A stretch of DNA of 64,000 nucleotides from Agrypnia vestita (GCA_016648135.1 JADDOH010009997.1:1-64000); one strand, 5' to 3'. Positions 10,355-21,715 are shown, numbered from the stretch's first letter. Made by a program: numbers and translations. Notes: generated by a model from the sequence alone, not told the origin.

Positions 10355-10610
10355 TGCTAACCACCGGATCCTAAACAATAAGTTTCCAAATTTTGAGTCC
10401 GATCGGTCAAACGATAAAGATTTGCATCGAAAATATGTCAAGGGGAGGGGAAGGGGTATGAGAATCGGGGAGAAATGTTGCCTATGTTACCCGCTGGATC
10501 CTAAAGCATAAGTATGCAAAATTTTAATCGAATCGGACAAACGGTGTGGATTTGTATAGAGAACAGACAGACAGACATTGAGTTTAATAGGTATAGATGT
10601 ATGAATCAAC
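10355..10610 (-). repeat. Lepidopteran repeat family C copy
   Basis: Reverse copy with ACAGACAGACAGACATTGAG, ATCGGACAAACGGTGTGGAT and an internal near-duplication of the TACCCGCTGGATCCTAAAGC block (about 10,355 and 10,487), so the unit is roughly doubled. Confidence 0.7.
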
Positions 10611-10734
10611 CTAATGCACATATTTATCATGTGTATTGAAAATAGGGTATAGGGAAATGGATTTGCCTTGGTATTAAAAAATTGCGATGCACCTATGTAA
10701 TATTAATTAATTTTTAAAAATTACAAAAGTCTTA

Positions 10735-11222
10735 CAGAGACGAAGATATTTATATGTAAAACGTGTATGGAAGTCTATATAGGATGGCCCAAGGTTTTTC
10801 TCCTCTATGAGCTGGCTAAAGAGATCACTTTGCACAATACAACGTTCCCAATATTCACATATAATCCAAATTTTTAAAGGTAGACACGTTTGTTTACAAA
10901 CGTGTGTACCAGAAATGGAAAAATGTCGACAATGGAAAATCGCTTTAATGAACTTTTCGTAAATTCAGTGTTTTATTTTTGATGCATTTTATTTTTCTAC
11001 AGCAACATGGATTATTCGATAGTCTATAAAATAGTTTATAACATGTTTAAAAAATCTCATGGTGGACGGCTAGATTAGTCGTTGAAAACGCAAAGTAATG
11101 TGTTCAAATTTTGTAATCGGTGAACGTTGCACTGTGTAAAGTGATCGCTTAAGCCAGCCAAGACAGGTCGCAAGCCCTGTTGATGCTTTCTCATATAGAA
11201 ATAGCTTCGTCTCTGTGAGACA
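10735..11222. mobile_element. CACAGAGACGAA MITE, copy with both ends
   Basis: About 488 bp with inverted ends ACAGAGACGAAG and CTTCGTCTCTGT and inverted subterminal blocks GATCACTTTGCACAATACAA and TTGCACTGTGTAAAGTGATC. No ORF. The inverted similarity appears to extend a few bases beyond the tips, so a target duplication cannot be assigned. Confidence 0.75.
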
Positions 11223-11689
11223 TTTATAATTTATCTCAACTAATATCATCTATTAATTTAGTATTATTACCATCCATAAATAGTGGTTTTAAATGAAATG
11301 TTTTCTTTTTATTAATATACCTAAATAATTTAAATGCAAAATTATTTTTCTATTAATAAATAAATATCATTTCCGGTTGTACGCACGGCTTTATAAAATA
11401 AAAATATATATACGTGAAACAAAGTTAATTATTTTGTAGTTGATTAAAATATTAAATATTAATTCGCGAAATATTTTTGATGAGCTTATCATAATTGCAA
11501 AATGGTGTCTCTCTTTATTTTGTATATTATTAATATTCGTTTGTCGTCGTAATTTTAAATTCTGTTTGGTTTTCGGCGCGATCACTTATTTGAACTAAAT
11601 GTTTAATGACGCATTTGTCAGTCTGGAAAAAATACCTATTCAAATAATAAAAAAAAATTGACGTAACTATTGCACATGTACTGGGTGTA
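11223..11689. other. Unassigned AT-rich stretch
   Basis: Nothing recognised. Confidence 0.4.
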
Positions 11690-12040
11690 CCAGAGCTAGC
11701 AGCAGAAACTTGGCCGGTAGATTCCTGCCTTTGTCATGAGTCTAAAATGTCCAAGCAACCAGCAATAGTTATGGAGATATGCATTATCAAAGTTTGCATT
11801 TTTTTTTCAATATTTCTGACTTATTTTTTGCAAATCATTATCATTACAGTAACTTATGTCAATTATGAAAAACTCATTTGCTTCAATAATACTTAAAATG
11901 ATAAAAACCTTCTAAAAAAAACTTTTTCAATTTTTGGAATGTTTTTATCATTTTATTCGACTTGTATTAAAGCGAATGAATTTTTCATAATTGATATAAG
12001 TTACTGTAATGATAGTTCAACTTTTATCATTATTCAATAG
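11690..12040. repeat. ACAGGGTTATTT MITE family, degraded copy
   Basis: Contains the internal blocks TATGGAGATATGCATTATCA, TTCTGACTTATTTTTTGCAA, and their inverted counterpart around 11,950-12,030, but both tips are eroded. Confidence 0.7.
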
Positions 12041-12250
12041 TCTACAAGGGACTAACTGCAAATTACTATCATGATAGACTCTTTCTGAATATTTATTACA
12101 AGCCATTGCTTCATATTATTGGACCATCAAAAAAAACAGAAAACACCAGGAGGATTATCTATAAAGTCCTCAAATCGTTTTGTATTCAAAAATATTGATT
12201 GTATTATTTGTGTAAATCTACTTATATTATTTGATTAATTACACCTACAT

Positions 12251-12276
12251 GTTTCGGAAAACCTTTCCATCGTCAG
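12251..12276 (-). ncRNA. Hammerhead ribozyme-like core 5
   Basis: Minus strand CTGACGA, stem II GGAAA/TTTCC, GAAAC, then ATGT. Cleaner stem II than its sister at 7869-7896. Confidence 0.65.
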
Positions 12277-12288
12277 GGTATTATATAT

Positions 12289-12818
12289 ACAGGGTTATTT
12301 GTAAAACATTAATAACCTCGCAGGGCTATACTCCTGTCTTGATTATGAGTCGAAAATGTTCAAGCTATTATAAACTAATATCAATAGTTAAGGAGATATG
12401 CGACATCAAAGTTTGCATTTTTTTTCCAATATTTTTTTGTAAAACGTTGGACTATCATTACAGTAACTCATATCAATTACGAAAAATTCATTCGTTTCAA
12501 TACAAGTTAAATAAAATGATACAAACCCTGAAAAAATTCCAATTAGAATGTTTTCCAATTGGAATTCGAAGGTTTTTATTTTTTAATTTGACTAGTATTA
12601 AAGATAATGAATTTTTTATATTTGATATAAGTTAATGTAATGATTGTCTAACGTTTTACAAAAAATAAGCCGGAAATATTGAAAAAAAATGCAAACTTTG
12701 ATGTCGCATATCTCCTAAACTATTGACATTAGGTCATAATAGCTTGAACATTTTTGACTCATTATCAAGGCAGGAATATAATCCTGCGAGGTTATTAATG
12801 TTTTACAAATAACCCTGT
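12289..12818. mobile_element. Palindromic ACAGGGTTATTT MITE inserted in a PLE
   Basis: Both tips intact (ACAGGGTTATTTG and CAAATAACCCTGT), length 530 bp, flanked by TA-rich sequence compatible with a TA duplication. The sister PLE gives the pre-insertion sequence. The element is a near-continuous palindrome of about 250-bp arms. Confidence 0.9.
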
Positions 12819-13139
12819 ATATGTCAAAATATCTAAATTAATAATGTCTTTTTTTTTGTTTTTCTAAATTATTTGAAAAATTATTTTTAAATATTATTAC
12901 TGAAGTTCTTGATTACTCGCAATTATTGGAAAAAATTTTAGAATTGGGCTAGTAGTTAAATTTAATTGATTATTAATAATGTTTTGTTTACTATTACATG
13001 CTTTACTAATCTCTAATTATTTTAAATTATTCAATTTCAGACCAAAATTATTAATGTGTAAAATAGAAAGTCCTAAATTTTTATCAAAACCGTGACCATT
13101 TTCTAATAAATGATTTGCAAATTCAGAAAAACCATTTTG

Positions 13140-13660
13140 TATTCCTTTAGCCAACTTTAAGGACACAGCACTCTATCAGTGAGGGTGTACATTATGGATT
13201 TGAGCAGGAGTACACCAAGGACGCAATTACTCCTCGATATATTTTCAGAGCAAATCGTGAAGTTCAAACTCGAAAAGTGGCACAAGGACATATGTACAAA
13301 GGGTTAAATCATCTCTAAACTATGAAATTCCGACTTTGCTAAATAATGCAGACGACAGTTAAAACTTTCTCACATGTCGGAAGGAATCAAGAGTGAAATT
13401 GGAATAATACTCGAATATCGATTTTAGCGCACAAAGCCCTAAAAGGTAATTGCGAGGTAGAGAACTATGTAAACCTTGGTTCTCTTATTTCAAATGCTGG
13501 AGGTCATGTGCGACGGTCAGCCTGACAAGACAGAAACCTAGAACGACAAGTTTACGAACAGAGTCAGAGAGTCGATGCTTTTGTATGGATATATAACTGG
13601 AACACTAAGAGATCGAACATATTACAGAGAGCTCACAAAATTAGCTGTGTATTTAATTTA
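13140..13660 (+). pseudogene. Badly decayed RTE-like LINE fragment
   Basis: Short recognisable islands, for example EVENYVNLGSLISNAGGHVRR, correspond to the YLGS block after the RT palm in RTE-type LINEs; the rest has frameshifts and stops. Boundaries are uncertain. Confidence 0.55.
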
Positions 13661-13784
13661 ATAAGTAAACACATAGCACAATAAAACTGTAGATAGATAT
13701 TGATGGAAGAATAGAAAGGGGAGGTTCTTATAAAAAATGTAAACTCAGCAAAAATATCACAAAGGATCATTATTAAGAACTTTT

Positions 13785-14325
13785 TAAATTGTTTTCAGTA
13801 CCAAAGGTGGATGATATTTTCAAGCAAGTTTCCATATTGAAAATATGCAAAGAAAAAAACCTTACAGAAAACCAGGAATGCTTCAAGCTTATGAGAAATG
13901 GAAGCCAATTCATAATGCCGAAATTTAAAACAACCCAAATGCAGAACCAGTGTATTTATGAAGCCATTAACTACTACAATAATTTACCTATCGAGATTCG
14001 CTGCATCAGTAACGTTTCAGAGCAAATTATAAAAATTAAAACCTTCCTAAAATCAAAGTTAAGTTCATAAATCATTTAAACCTATAGCTTTTTTCAAAAT
14101 ACTTTAACAGTTTATTATCAAATTACCTTTTATTAACGTATTCTTAAATGACTCACGTATGTACCTATATACAAAATAAGAAGTGAGGCTCCTTCATCAG
14201 ACTCAAGAGCTTCTCTTCACTGATGAGGTCTACATGACTTCAAAGTATTGAATAAATGACAATTTGTTATGTAAATATGTAATATTTGTATTTGTACCAT
14301 ATATTAAATTAAATTAAAAAAAACT
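13785..14325 (+). pseudogene. LINE C-terminus and 3' UTR
   Basis: An open stretch of about 93 codons (13,789-14,070) ends in IYEAINYYNNLPIEIR, then a helix with FLKSKLSS-stop. The N-x-LP-x-xIR block near the C-terminus is typical of jockey/CR1/I-type LINE ORF2 ends. It is followed by about 250 bp of AT-rich UTR and a TTAAATTAAATTAAAA tail. 5' truncated. Confidence 0.75.
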
Positions 14326-14696
14326 TTAAGCATGTCACATATACAGATGCCATGGTGGTACCGGGCATAGTCAAGCGAAGTTCTTCGACTAGATAGACTG
14401 GTGATGTTACATTCCAGCCATGTCTTATTCATGATGGAGTATTTTTTTAACAAACGGACTGTCAATAAGTCATTAATGACCATAGTAAATGGTCCTAGAG
14501 TGACATTAGAGTACCAAGTACCTGAACCTGTCGTGAAAATGTTGCGTAAGATATAATTACCCAATACGTTTTTTTACGAAATATTGATAATTTGTAATAA
14601 TTTATAAAAAAAAAAAATTAATAATATATTTAAAATAAAATAAATCTATACCAAGTAATTGAACGTTACGGCGTCAACTGTGTGGAAATCCATTAT
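14326..14696. other. Unassigned
   Basis: An 86-codon minus-strand frame at 14,304-14,564 has no recognisable motif. Confidence 0.35.
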
Positions 14697-15195
14697 TAAG
14701 AAATTATGAAATGAAACACTGAACATTGTTTTTTCCACTATTTTATATTTGAGACTTGTTACACTACACGTTTAGAACATAAAAGGTGCCTCACAAATTA
14801 TAATTTTTCAGAATATGCTAATCATATTATATAAAATAACCACACATTCAACAATACAAAAATACACACCCTACTTAAACAAACATACGGCCTAAAACAA
14901 AATAATTTAGAAATACTTGAAATTCATAAAAACCTAAACACAACAAATAACATAATCAATAATCAAGTACAACCCTTCTCATCACCCCTTCTTACAATGT
15001 TCCCGATCTCCCACCACCTAGATACCCCCTCCACTTCTACTGAATCCACAACCCACACACCAGACAACCACTCCCACATACCTCAGTCTTAACTCACCTG
15101 TAGAAGGAAACGGATGTTTCCGAAACATGCAGTGTAACAAGTCTCAAATATAAAATAGTGGAAAAAAACAAAGTTCAGTGTTTTATTTCATAATT
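14697..15195 (+). mobile_element. Penelope-like element 3' fragment with inverted ends (second PLE family)
   Basis: The plus strand between 14,800 and 15,090 encodes NNHTFNNTKIHTLLKQTYGL, NNLEILEIHKN, then NNIINNQ and SSPLL. This is the same C-terminal pattern as the PLE at 8.0-8.2 kb (LEISKA, NIINNQ, SPI) in a different family. Flanks are inverted: 14,720-14,775 mirrors 15,127-15,185, both with AAGTCTCAAATATAAAATAG or its complement. A degenerate hammerhead core (15,098-15,126) follows the ORF end. Confidence 0.8.
15098..15126 (+). ncRNA. Degenerate hammerhead-like motif
   Basis: CTGTAGA, stem II GGAAAC-GGAT-GTTTCC (6 bp, perfect), GAAAC. The core A of CTGA is changed to T, which would be expected to inactivate cleavage. 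Confidence 0.5.
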
Positions 15196-15209
15196 TGTTT
15201 AATCTATAC

Positions 15210-15575
15210 CTATAAAACTCAATGACTGTCTGTCTGTTCTCTATACAAATCTACACCGTTTGTCCGATTCTACTCAAATTTTGCATACTTATGCTTTAGT
15301 ACCCGGCGGCTGCCACAGGTGACATTTACCCCCTCTCCCTTTCCTCCCCCAGATATATTTTCTATACAAATTTACACCGCCTCACCGATTGGACCCAAAT
15401 TTTGCATTCCTGACAAACAATGGGCCATATTTCTACCCTAGATATCCTATCCATGCCAGCCTTGATTAAATGGAAACATTGTTTTAATTAGAGACTTTAC
15501 AAAAGCATGGAACCTTTGTTACCCCCCACATATTTATTTTCAACTTAATACTTATCCCGTGCAACGCCGGGTACT
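15210..15575 (+). repeat. Lepidopteran repeat family C copy
   Basis: Starts at CTATACCTATAAAACTCAAT, with CTGTCTGTCTGTTCTCTATA and a doubled block (ACCGTTTGTCCGATTCTACT at 15,255 and a variant at 15,376), ending near TCCCGTGCAACGCCGGGTAC. The end sequence is a common lepidopteran repeat terminus. Confidence 0.7.
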
Positions 15576-15749
15576 AAATTTAGTGTAAAATAATATTCAA
15601 ACTAACGCAAATCAATAAATACAATTTTAAGAATAAGTTCCAGATTAAAAAGTTTTTACGCAAAAAAATAAAAAACAAATAATGCCTTAATGATATAATA
15701 GCTGCCGCTAGACTTACGTTATAGTAGTTGTATCAAACTTGTAATATTT

Positions 15750-16120
15750 TCTTTATAGTAGGTGGATATTATGACATTTGAAGTAGGGGGATTCTGGCAG
15801 GTAACAGGTAATACAGGTACAAAAAATGTGTAAGTAAAACGATAAATTATAAGGTAACAGACAACATTGTTAAAAAGTGACCCGAATGAAATATTTAAAA
15901 TTCAGTTTTGTTACGATAATGTAAATTACATGATTATTTAGAGAGCTTCAAAGCGTATGTACTGATTAATATGAGTATATAGTACTGTCTCGTATATTAA
16001 ACATATTAAAAAATCACAATTGTTGTTTTTTCGTTTCACTTAAGTACCTACTAATTTTTTGCATTACCTATAGTACCTGCTATCTGCCAAAATCCTTAGA
16101 ACCCAGATATCATAATGTCC
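15750..16120. mobile_element. TIR element with a single 28-bp unit (sister of the 43-kb element)
   Basis: Left end TATAGTAGGTGGATATTATG, then one GGCAGGTAACAGGTAATACA unit, and TGTGTAAGTAAAACG; right end has the inverted CTGCTATCTGCCAAAATCC. The same left, unit and flank occur at 43.1-44.26 kb, where the unit is present ten times. The interior is short and non-coding. Confidence 0.7.
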
Positions 16121-16542
16121 GGTCTCTGAGATCCCAAACACTATTCCACACAAAGGTCTACAGCACCAACATAGGTTATTTCTCTCCTCCACCTAGAATG
16201 CTAAACCAGTACAGCGAGGTCACGTCATGTAACCCCAACATCGACATATTTCACATGACACAACCTCAGTTTAAGACAGAAATTATATCACTCCTGACCG
16301 AAAATAATTTTAACGTATAATTTTACTGCCACAAAGACGCGGGTATACATTTTTTGACATGACATGTCGTTCGGAGATTGTGAACTTCATTCATCTTGTA
16401 GTCGCATATTGTATTATACTTATATTGTATAATGTATTAATGTTTTACTGTAAAGTGTAACTGTACTAATCACCTTGTCCTAAATGATTATCCGTAAGGG
16501 TCATTCTGACCTGTCGATAGTCTTTAAATTAAAAAAAAAAAA
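16121..16542 (+). pseudogene. LINE C-terminus with poly(A)
   Basis: The plus strand encodes SLRSQTLFHTKVYSTNIGYF, SPPPRMLNQYSE and NPNIDIFHMTQPQFKTEIIS to a stop near 16,320, then about 210 bp of UTR and A12 at 16,531-16,542. The N-x-GYFSP...R block also occurs in the LINE tail at 35.9 kb, so both belong to related jockey-like lineages. Joined directly to the TIR element at its 5' side. Confidence 0.75.
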
Positions 16543-16619
16543 GTGTACGTGTACATAAATATTTCAGGTTTGATACTGTAACCTAAGTCTTATTAGATGT
16601 TTTGCTTGAGGTTTCCGCG

Positions 16620-16905
16620 AGCGTTATTGTATGGAACAAAAGTAGATTCTGGAATATCTTGCGTTTTCTGTAAATGGTCTCCCTGAGAAGACCTAGGCCG
16701 ACGTTTCGACACGGTATCACGTGCCATTGTCAATGCAAAGTTGGTGGCCTTATTGGTGGGAGACTTCCATGTCACCCGCGAACAAGTACGGCTAGTCCGT
16801 AACTTTTGAGGCTTTTTTAGCCTTGACAATGGCAAACGTCGGCCTAGGTCTTTTCAGGGAGACCATTTACAGAAAACGCGAGATATTCCAGAATCTCCTT
16901 TTGTT
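16620..16905. mobile_element. Penelope-type inverted repeat 3, degenerate ribozyme
   Basis: Arms about 16,620-16,708 and 16,830-16,905 mirror each other (GGAATATCTTGCGTTTTCTG, CCGACGTT). On the minus strand 16,703-16,733 has TTGACAA, hairpin GCACG/CGTGT, CGAAAC, a hammerhead-like motif lacking the invariant G of CTGANGA. No coding sequence left. Confidence 0.55.
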
Positions 16906-16934
16906 ACATATATATATATATATGTATATGTTTA

Positions 16935-17175
16935 AATAGAAGTTTTCGCGAAGAGGTATATTCATTATGAAAAGGTTATTTTTCGGGAACTTCGCGGATT
17001 TGTAAAAATATCTTATTTTTGCGCTATATTTCGGTTACACTAGGATAACCATTCTCAAGCTGGTCTCTCTGACAGTTCGGAGATAAATATATAATCGTAT
17101 ATATAGAAATATAGCGCAAAAATAAGATATTTTTACAAATACGCGAAGTTCCCGATAAATAACCTTTTCATAATA
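16935..17175. mobile_element. Penelope-type inverted repeat 4, degenerate ribozyme
   Basis: Arms 16,962-17,027 and 17,105-17,170 mirror each other (AGCGCAAAAATAAGATATTT). At 17,028-17,058 the minus strand has TTGAGAA, stem II GGTTA/TAACC, GAAAT: same plan as the other motifs with two core changes. Confidence 0.5.
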
Positions 17176-18689
17176 TATATATATAATGCGTCAGGGATGC
17201 TGCATCAGGATAGATTTGGCTGTAGTTTTTCAAGAGCTTATAAACGATTGTTTAGAATGAAGGCACATTGTCTTGCCAATTTATATTTTTTCTCGAATGC
17301 AAGCGTTAGTATCCGAGAGTATAAAACTGTATAAAATTCATATAAAGAGGTTAACAATTTTTCACGGCCGTTCAGAAATATTTGGTTTAAGGTTGTCTGG
17401 GCTATTTTGCCACGTTAAATCTGTACTTCTGCACTGTGACGATATTGGAAGCACATTGACATAGACATATTAATTCTTTCATTGTTCTTTAAACAAAGAG
17501 TGTTCGAATAACGCATACTTCTATTGTTTATGTACGACTGAATTATCAACAAAGGAGATGTTGAAAAGCTTGGAAAGCTATATTTTGGGCATCACACAAT
17601 GGTACCAAGGATTGTAAGAGAAGATATGAGAGCACCCAAATATATAGACATGATCTAACCAACGGTCTAGATCTAATACGTTTGACTTGTTTATAGAAAT
17701 AACCAGTACTTGGTAAATTTTGAAACAATTATGAAAATAAATAAAATAAATACTTAGTAAATAAGTTGTGCTGTATCACAAAAATACGTTTGTTCTTAAA
17801 GTATCGCCTATTGAAAAATAAACGTTTTGTTCACTAGGGGATTAATTATGCAAGAATAAATAGTTTAACTGCATTTTAAATATATGCGAGAGGGGACATA
17901 CTGTCACTGTGTCTCAATCCCTTCGCCTGTAGAAGGGATTAAGTTCATCTCTGTTCAATTTATAATTATTTTTTATTAATAATAAAAGCGTAGTGGGCTT
18001 TTACAGTACAAGAAAATTAAAATGATTTTTATATACCTAACATAAAACACGTTTTACAGTAAATGATTAAAAATAATAACATAAATAGAACATATTTAAG
18101 ATAAATTAACAATATAAATCTAACAATATGAAACAAAATAAAATGAACAATATATGTAAACGACGATTAGTAGACAAGGAAACAGTAATAATTAGAGACC
18201 TTTAAAATAAAGATAGTTGAACTAAAACACCAGATAAAAAAGAAAGAAGATAAAATAATTCAAAATAATAAATATTAAAGATATAATCAAAACATATATG
18301 AAAGGAAAATGAACAATAATTAGGATACTATAAACAAAAAATGTAGATAATTCTATTGGTACGTAATTAATTCTATGTGTATATTCTAAGTCTAAGTAAT
18401 TCTTAATTTCGAGTAATATGCTACAACGAAAAATGTCTACAAATTCCGAAAATTTGTTTCCAAGGCGATGCATGCGTGTTAACAGTGAATTCAATGCATA
18501 GTTATTCCAGTGGGTGATTTTATTAATTGTTATAATTAATCTGTTAACTGAACACGACACTGTTATCCAGTGATACAGGAAAGAAACCAAAAAGCCGAAA
18601 GGCCGTCCTAAATCAGACGAAATGTCCCAAATCACGTATACGAATATGTCGGTATCAATTTTCCGATTCACATTAGCACTGTTCGAACT
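17176..18689. other. Unassigned AT-rich stretch
   Basis: A minus-strand frame at 18,222-18,671 contains SILLEIKNYLDLEYTHRI, which resembles a short translated segment near 54,940-54,990 (LKKYLDLEYAIRIE), so part of it is repeat-derived. No gene is called. Confidence 0.4.
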
Positions 18690-19129
18690 TCAAAATATTA
18701 TTATACGAATCGGCCGCCAGGCTGCGTTCGAACGCACCGCGCAAAAGACCGCGCGTTCGCGCCAGCCACGCACGCGAGCGTCGCGTTCGTACATGCCACA
18801 CAAAAAAAAAAAAACTTTTTGATCGCGGCTGCCTGTTCGCGACGGCGCCCACCTCTTGTGACGGTCTGGAACCAACTGTTGGATCGGTCGGGGGCCGCCG
18901 GGCGCGCGGGGGCGCCCCCCGGGGGAAGTATGGATAGGGGGAGGGGGAGGGCCGAAACTCTGTTTTCCTTGAGAATGCAATTTGATTGAAACGTCTCGGA
19001 GGGGGTGAATGTAAGACGACTCGGTAAAATCTTTAACCGGTCGGATGCCGGCCGCACGTGTCGCGGAATGTGCCGCGCAATTTCGCGCGCGATTTCTGCT
19101 TTTTAGACACTTCTTAGTGACATGTAAAA
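18690..19129. other. CpG-rich island
   Basis: The strongest G+C block in the window, with runs such as GGGGCGCCCCCCGGGGG and many CpGs, next to A-rich sequence. Overlapping minus-strand frames (96-118 codons) read as low-complexity P/A/R and look non-coding. It may be a host promoter or a conserved intronic element, or a GC-rich repeat; no splice-supported exon was found. Confidence 0.5.
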
Positions 19130-19400
19130 AACCAACGCATAAAAACCAAGTTCTTATTATACTCCCTTTCTCATTTCCTAGTTAAAACAGGTTTAGCGCT
19201 TACGCTACGCGTTGAGCTCGAGTCGAGCGTCGCTTAGCGTAATCGTCGCGTAGCGTAATTTATCGTCGCCACGAGTCTGCCCGCAAGGTTTCAGCTCGAT
19301 TCGATCAAGGGAAAAGGATTAAAAATCGATCCAAAGTTTTTTTGTCAGACAAACAAGCAAGCAAGCAGACGCTACGAGTTAAAAGAAAGGGAGTAAAAAT
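19130..19400 (+). repeat. ACTCCCTTTCT repeat family copy
   Basis: Inverted pair TACTCCCTTTCT (19,163-19,174) and AGAAAGGGAGTA about 220 bp later, internal CGTCGCCACGAGTCTGCCCG. It holds a local expansion of GCGTAGCGTAAT-like words at 19,210-19,260. Confidence 0.75.
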
Positions 19401-20104
19401 CAACAATAATCGCTCAGAAGTTGCAGTTTCTGATTTCTCAATATACAGACTTCAATAATCACTTATTCATTAATTATGAAAATAAGTGACGAAATTTATT
19501 GTCAGAAATGTACGCACATGTTTATCGAATAAAACCATGGAAGCAATAACACTAAAGATATTGTATTTCAATATTCTCGTTCTAAATATATCAAAGAATA
19601 TAAAAATACTTAATTTTAACACCTTTTTATTTTAAAATAACGTTTTTTTAACAGATAAATAACACAATTAATGTGCGGTTCGAAGACGACATTTGGAATG
19701 ATTTTTGGTCCGGTTTGCGCGGCAAATGAGGTTACTTGACAAATAGAACTCGTTCATTCATTCAAAAGCTTGAGATACAACCAATGATAAGCTTTAAAAG
19801 CTCATAAACGCAGGTAAAATAGGCTGAATTCGCATACGTGTCTAGGGAGCGCAGATCTGCGCTCCGGCACATAGAGGGTACAAAGGCATCGGACCGGTTA
19901 AGGGATGTATAAAAATCGTTGCAAAGACAAAGACGTTTGTTTTTCAATCCCCACCCGCGTAGGAAACTTTGCAATGTAAAAGATTAGCGACAAGGTGGAC
20001 CAATCGGATTTTAGCAACGGAAAAAACCTTGACACATATCTCTCTGATCGATTCAAAGGAACGATAAGTATTGAGGCAAACGCCAAAATGAAATTAATTC
20101 GAAC
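19401..20104. other. Unassigned
   Basis: No feature recognised. Overlapping 60-80-codon frames at 19,762-20,186 are on both strands of the same DNA and without motif. Confidence 0.4.
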
Positions 20105-20475
20105 AAATGTCACAAGATGGCAGAAATCTCTCGAACGGTCCACACGAATCTGGATCGTCCATTATCTATCTGGGCTATTCTCGTAAATTCTGGAAACATC
20201 GAGAAAGTGAATTCATGCGGCGTGTGCTGCTAGCGCGTGTGTTATTCCATCGTTAGTAAATCGAGAAAGTACCTACCGATAAGCGAAAAGTTTTCTAGTG
20301 CGAACCTGAGCGATTGAGTAACGTGTATCAGTATATGAGAGACAAGTTATTCAAAAGTGATATAAAGTGCAGCGAAGATTCTTGAACGAATTAAGCGAAC
20401 GAGTGTGTGAAATATTCTAGTAACATTTAGAGTAAATTTAAGAGACACCTGAGAAAAGCGAAACAAGGCAATTTT
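20105..20475 (+). repeat. LTR-like repeat family L, partial copy
   Basis: Shares CTCTCGAACGGTCCACACGA, GAAAGTACCTACCGATAAGC, GAAAAGTTTTCTAGTGCGAA and GAGAGACAAGTTATTCAAAA with the solo LTR at 34,654-35,086 and copies at 57.4 and 60.5 kb. The LTR end is missing here. Confidence 0.7.
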
Positions 20476-20794
20476 TGTGAATTTTTTAAAGAAAACCTAC
20501 ATGAATTGTGGTATTAAGATTATTTTTACATGAAAGTACATACTTTTAAAAATATGTCAAATTTTTTTTACTAAAAAATATTCAACATTGGCGGAAAATT
20601 CATGGGTTCTGTCGACTGCCGAAAATAAAAGTCCTCCGCGATGACCACTCCCATTTCATTTTTAAATTATTAGAATAAAAAAACAAAAAGAATATCTAAA
20701 TTGACACAATAATTTATTCTTTGACGTAGGATTTTATGAAAATATAGAATTTAAAATAGCCTTTTTAGGGAAAAATTTGGGTTTATTTTTTATT
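20476..20794. other. Unassigned
   Basis: AT-rich; nothing recognised. Confidence 0.4.
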
Positions 20795-20975
20795 TTTAAA
20801 TAGAGATGTGAACACGGAATACGTGTCACATCAATTACTATTTTCAAACTAAGCTAAACGCTTGTGCTATGAAAATAGGACTAACTTGCTCGTCTGGAGT
20901 GAGGTTCGAACCCGCGACGTTTGGATCACGAGGCCAGTGTCCTAACCACAAGACCAACAAGCTACTCGATATTAT
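20795..20975 (-). mobile_element. tRNA-derived SINE, family 1 copy 1
   Basis: Minus strand head has an A-box-like TGGTCTTGTGGTTAGGA and a B-box GGTTCGAACCTC, the RNA polymerase III promoter of tRNA genes, about 30 bp apart. The body (TTTAGCTTAGTTTGAAAATA) and the tail GTTCACATCTCTATTTA are shared with 51,211-51,395 and 25,245-25,360. The tRNA region no longer folds as a functional tRNA. Confidence 0.85.
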
Positions 20976-21344
20976 GCCGATAAAAAAAATTAAGTCCTTA
21001 AAAAAATCCTACGACAGAGACTAGATAATTATGTACAAAATAAATACTAGAAATTTCAGGCTGATCGGTTCAGTGGTTGCCTAAATATTTTGGTCACCGA
21101 TTTTCAAAACATGGTTTCGAGTAAAACGCGTTTGAACATTGAGCAACGAATAAATCGCGAAATCTTTCAACTAACATAAAATCATCGATTCCAGGTCCAT
21201 AATATAAGCCCTCAACCTTGCTTAGAATTCTCATCGAGCACTCTTCACAAAAACAGGTCTTACATTTCTATTATGAAAGAGCCCGACCGGCAGCTACCTG
21301 CGTGTTGCTCGGCGCCGTGTAGCGCGGCGCGTAATCAACAAAGG
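20976..21344. other. Unassigned
   Basis: Nothing recognised; 21,070-21,100 (ATCGGTTCAGTGGTTGCCTA) resembles a common lepidopteran repeat word. Confidence 0.35.
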
Positions 21345-21715
21345 GATGCCACTATTATAAATATAAAAATTAAAAAAACACAATGTTTTTTATGAGAGTT
21401 CAATATTAAATTAGTCTCTTACAGGACGATTGTTTCGGCTGTTTAGGCCATTATCAACTGATAAACATAGCTATTATTCTTGAGTTTATACACAAATATT
21501 TTGGAAAAACCTTAATAATAATACAGAGGATACAGTTAATAGCTTTACAAATACATAAAATATTAAGATATGGACAAATAAACATTATAAGTATGGATTT
21601 CAGGTAGTAATTTCTCAAAATTGCCGACTACGGCAAATTTGAGATGCACTCAAATCAGCAAACTCTCATAAAAAACATTGTGTTTTTTTTAATTTTTATT
21701 TTTATAATAATGGAG
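21345..21715. mobile_element. Penelope-type inverted repeat 5, degenerate ribozyme
   Basis: Arms 21,349-21,400 and 21,660-21,712 mirror each other (AAACACAATGTTTTTTATGA). Minus strand 21,432-21,458 reads TTGATAA, stem GGC/GCC, GAAAC: the hammerhead plan with the core G lost. Confidence 0.5.

Larger units (their letters stand above)
12170..13135 (-). mobile_element. Penelope-like element 3' fragment, split by a MITE
   Basis: Two blocks, 12,170-12,288 and about 12,819-13,135, match the PLE at 7.8-8.2 kb in the same order. The second block matches its GIY-YIG C-terminal tail (NFGLKLN-type sequence on the minus strand, followed by the NIINNQ-type end) but is decayed; the GIY-YIG core itself is absent. 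The 7.8-kb sister reads straight across the junction, so 12,289-12,818 is an insertion. Confidence 0.8.

Noticed and set aside
18701..19057. 118-codon proline/arginine-rich minus-strand ORF in the CpG island
   Set aside because: Low-complexity composition effect, competing frame on the same strand, no domain.
20885..20962. Functional tRNA gene
   Set aside because: Box A and B are present but arms do not pair as a cloverleaf, and it continues into a multi-copy SINE body.
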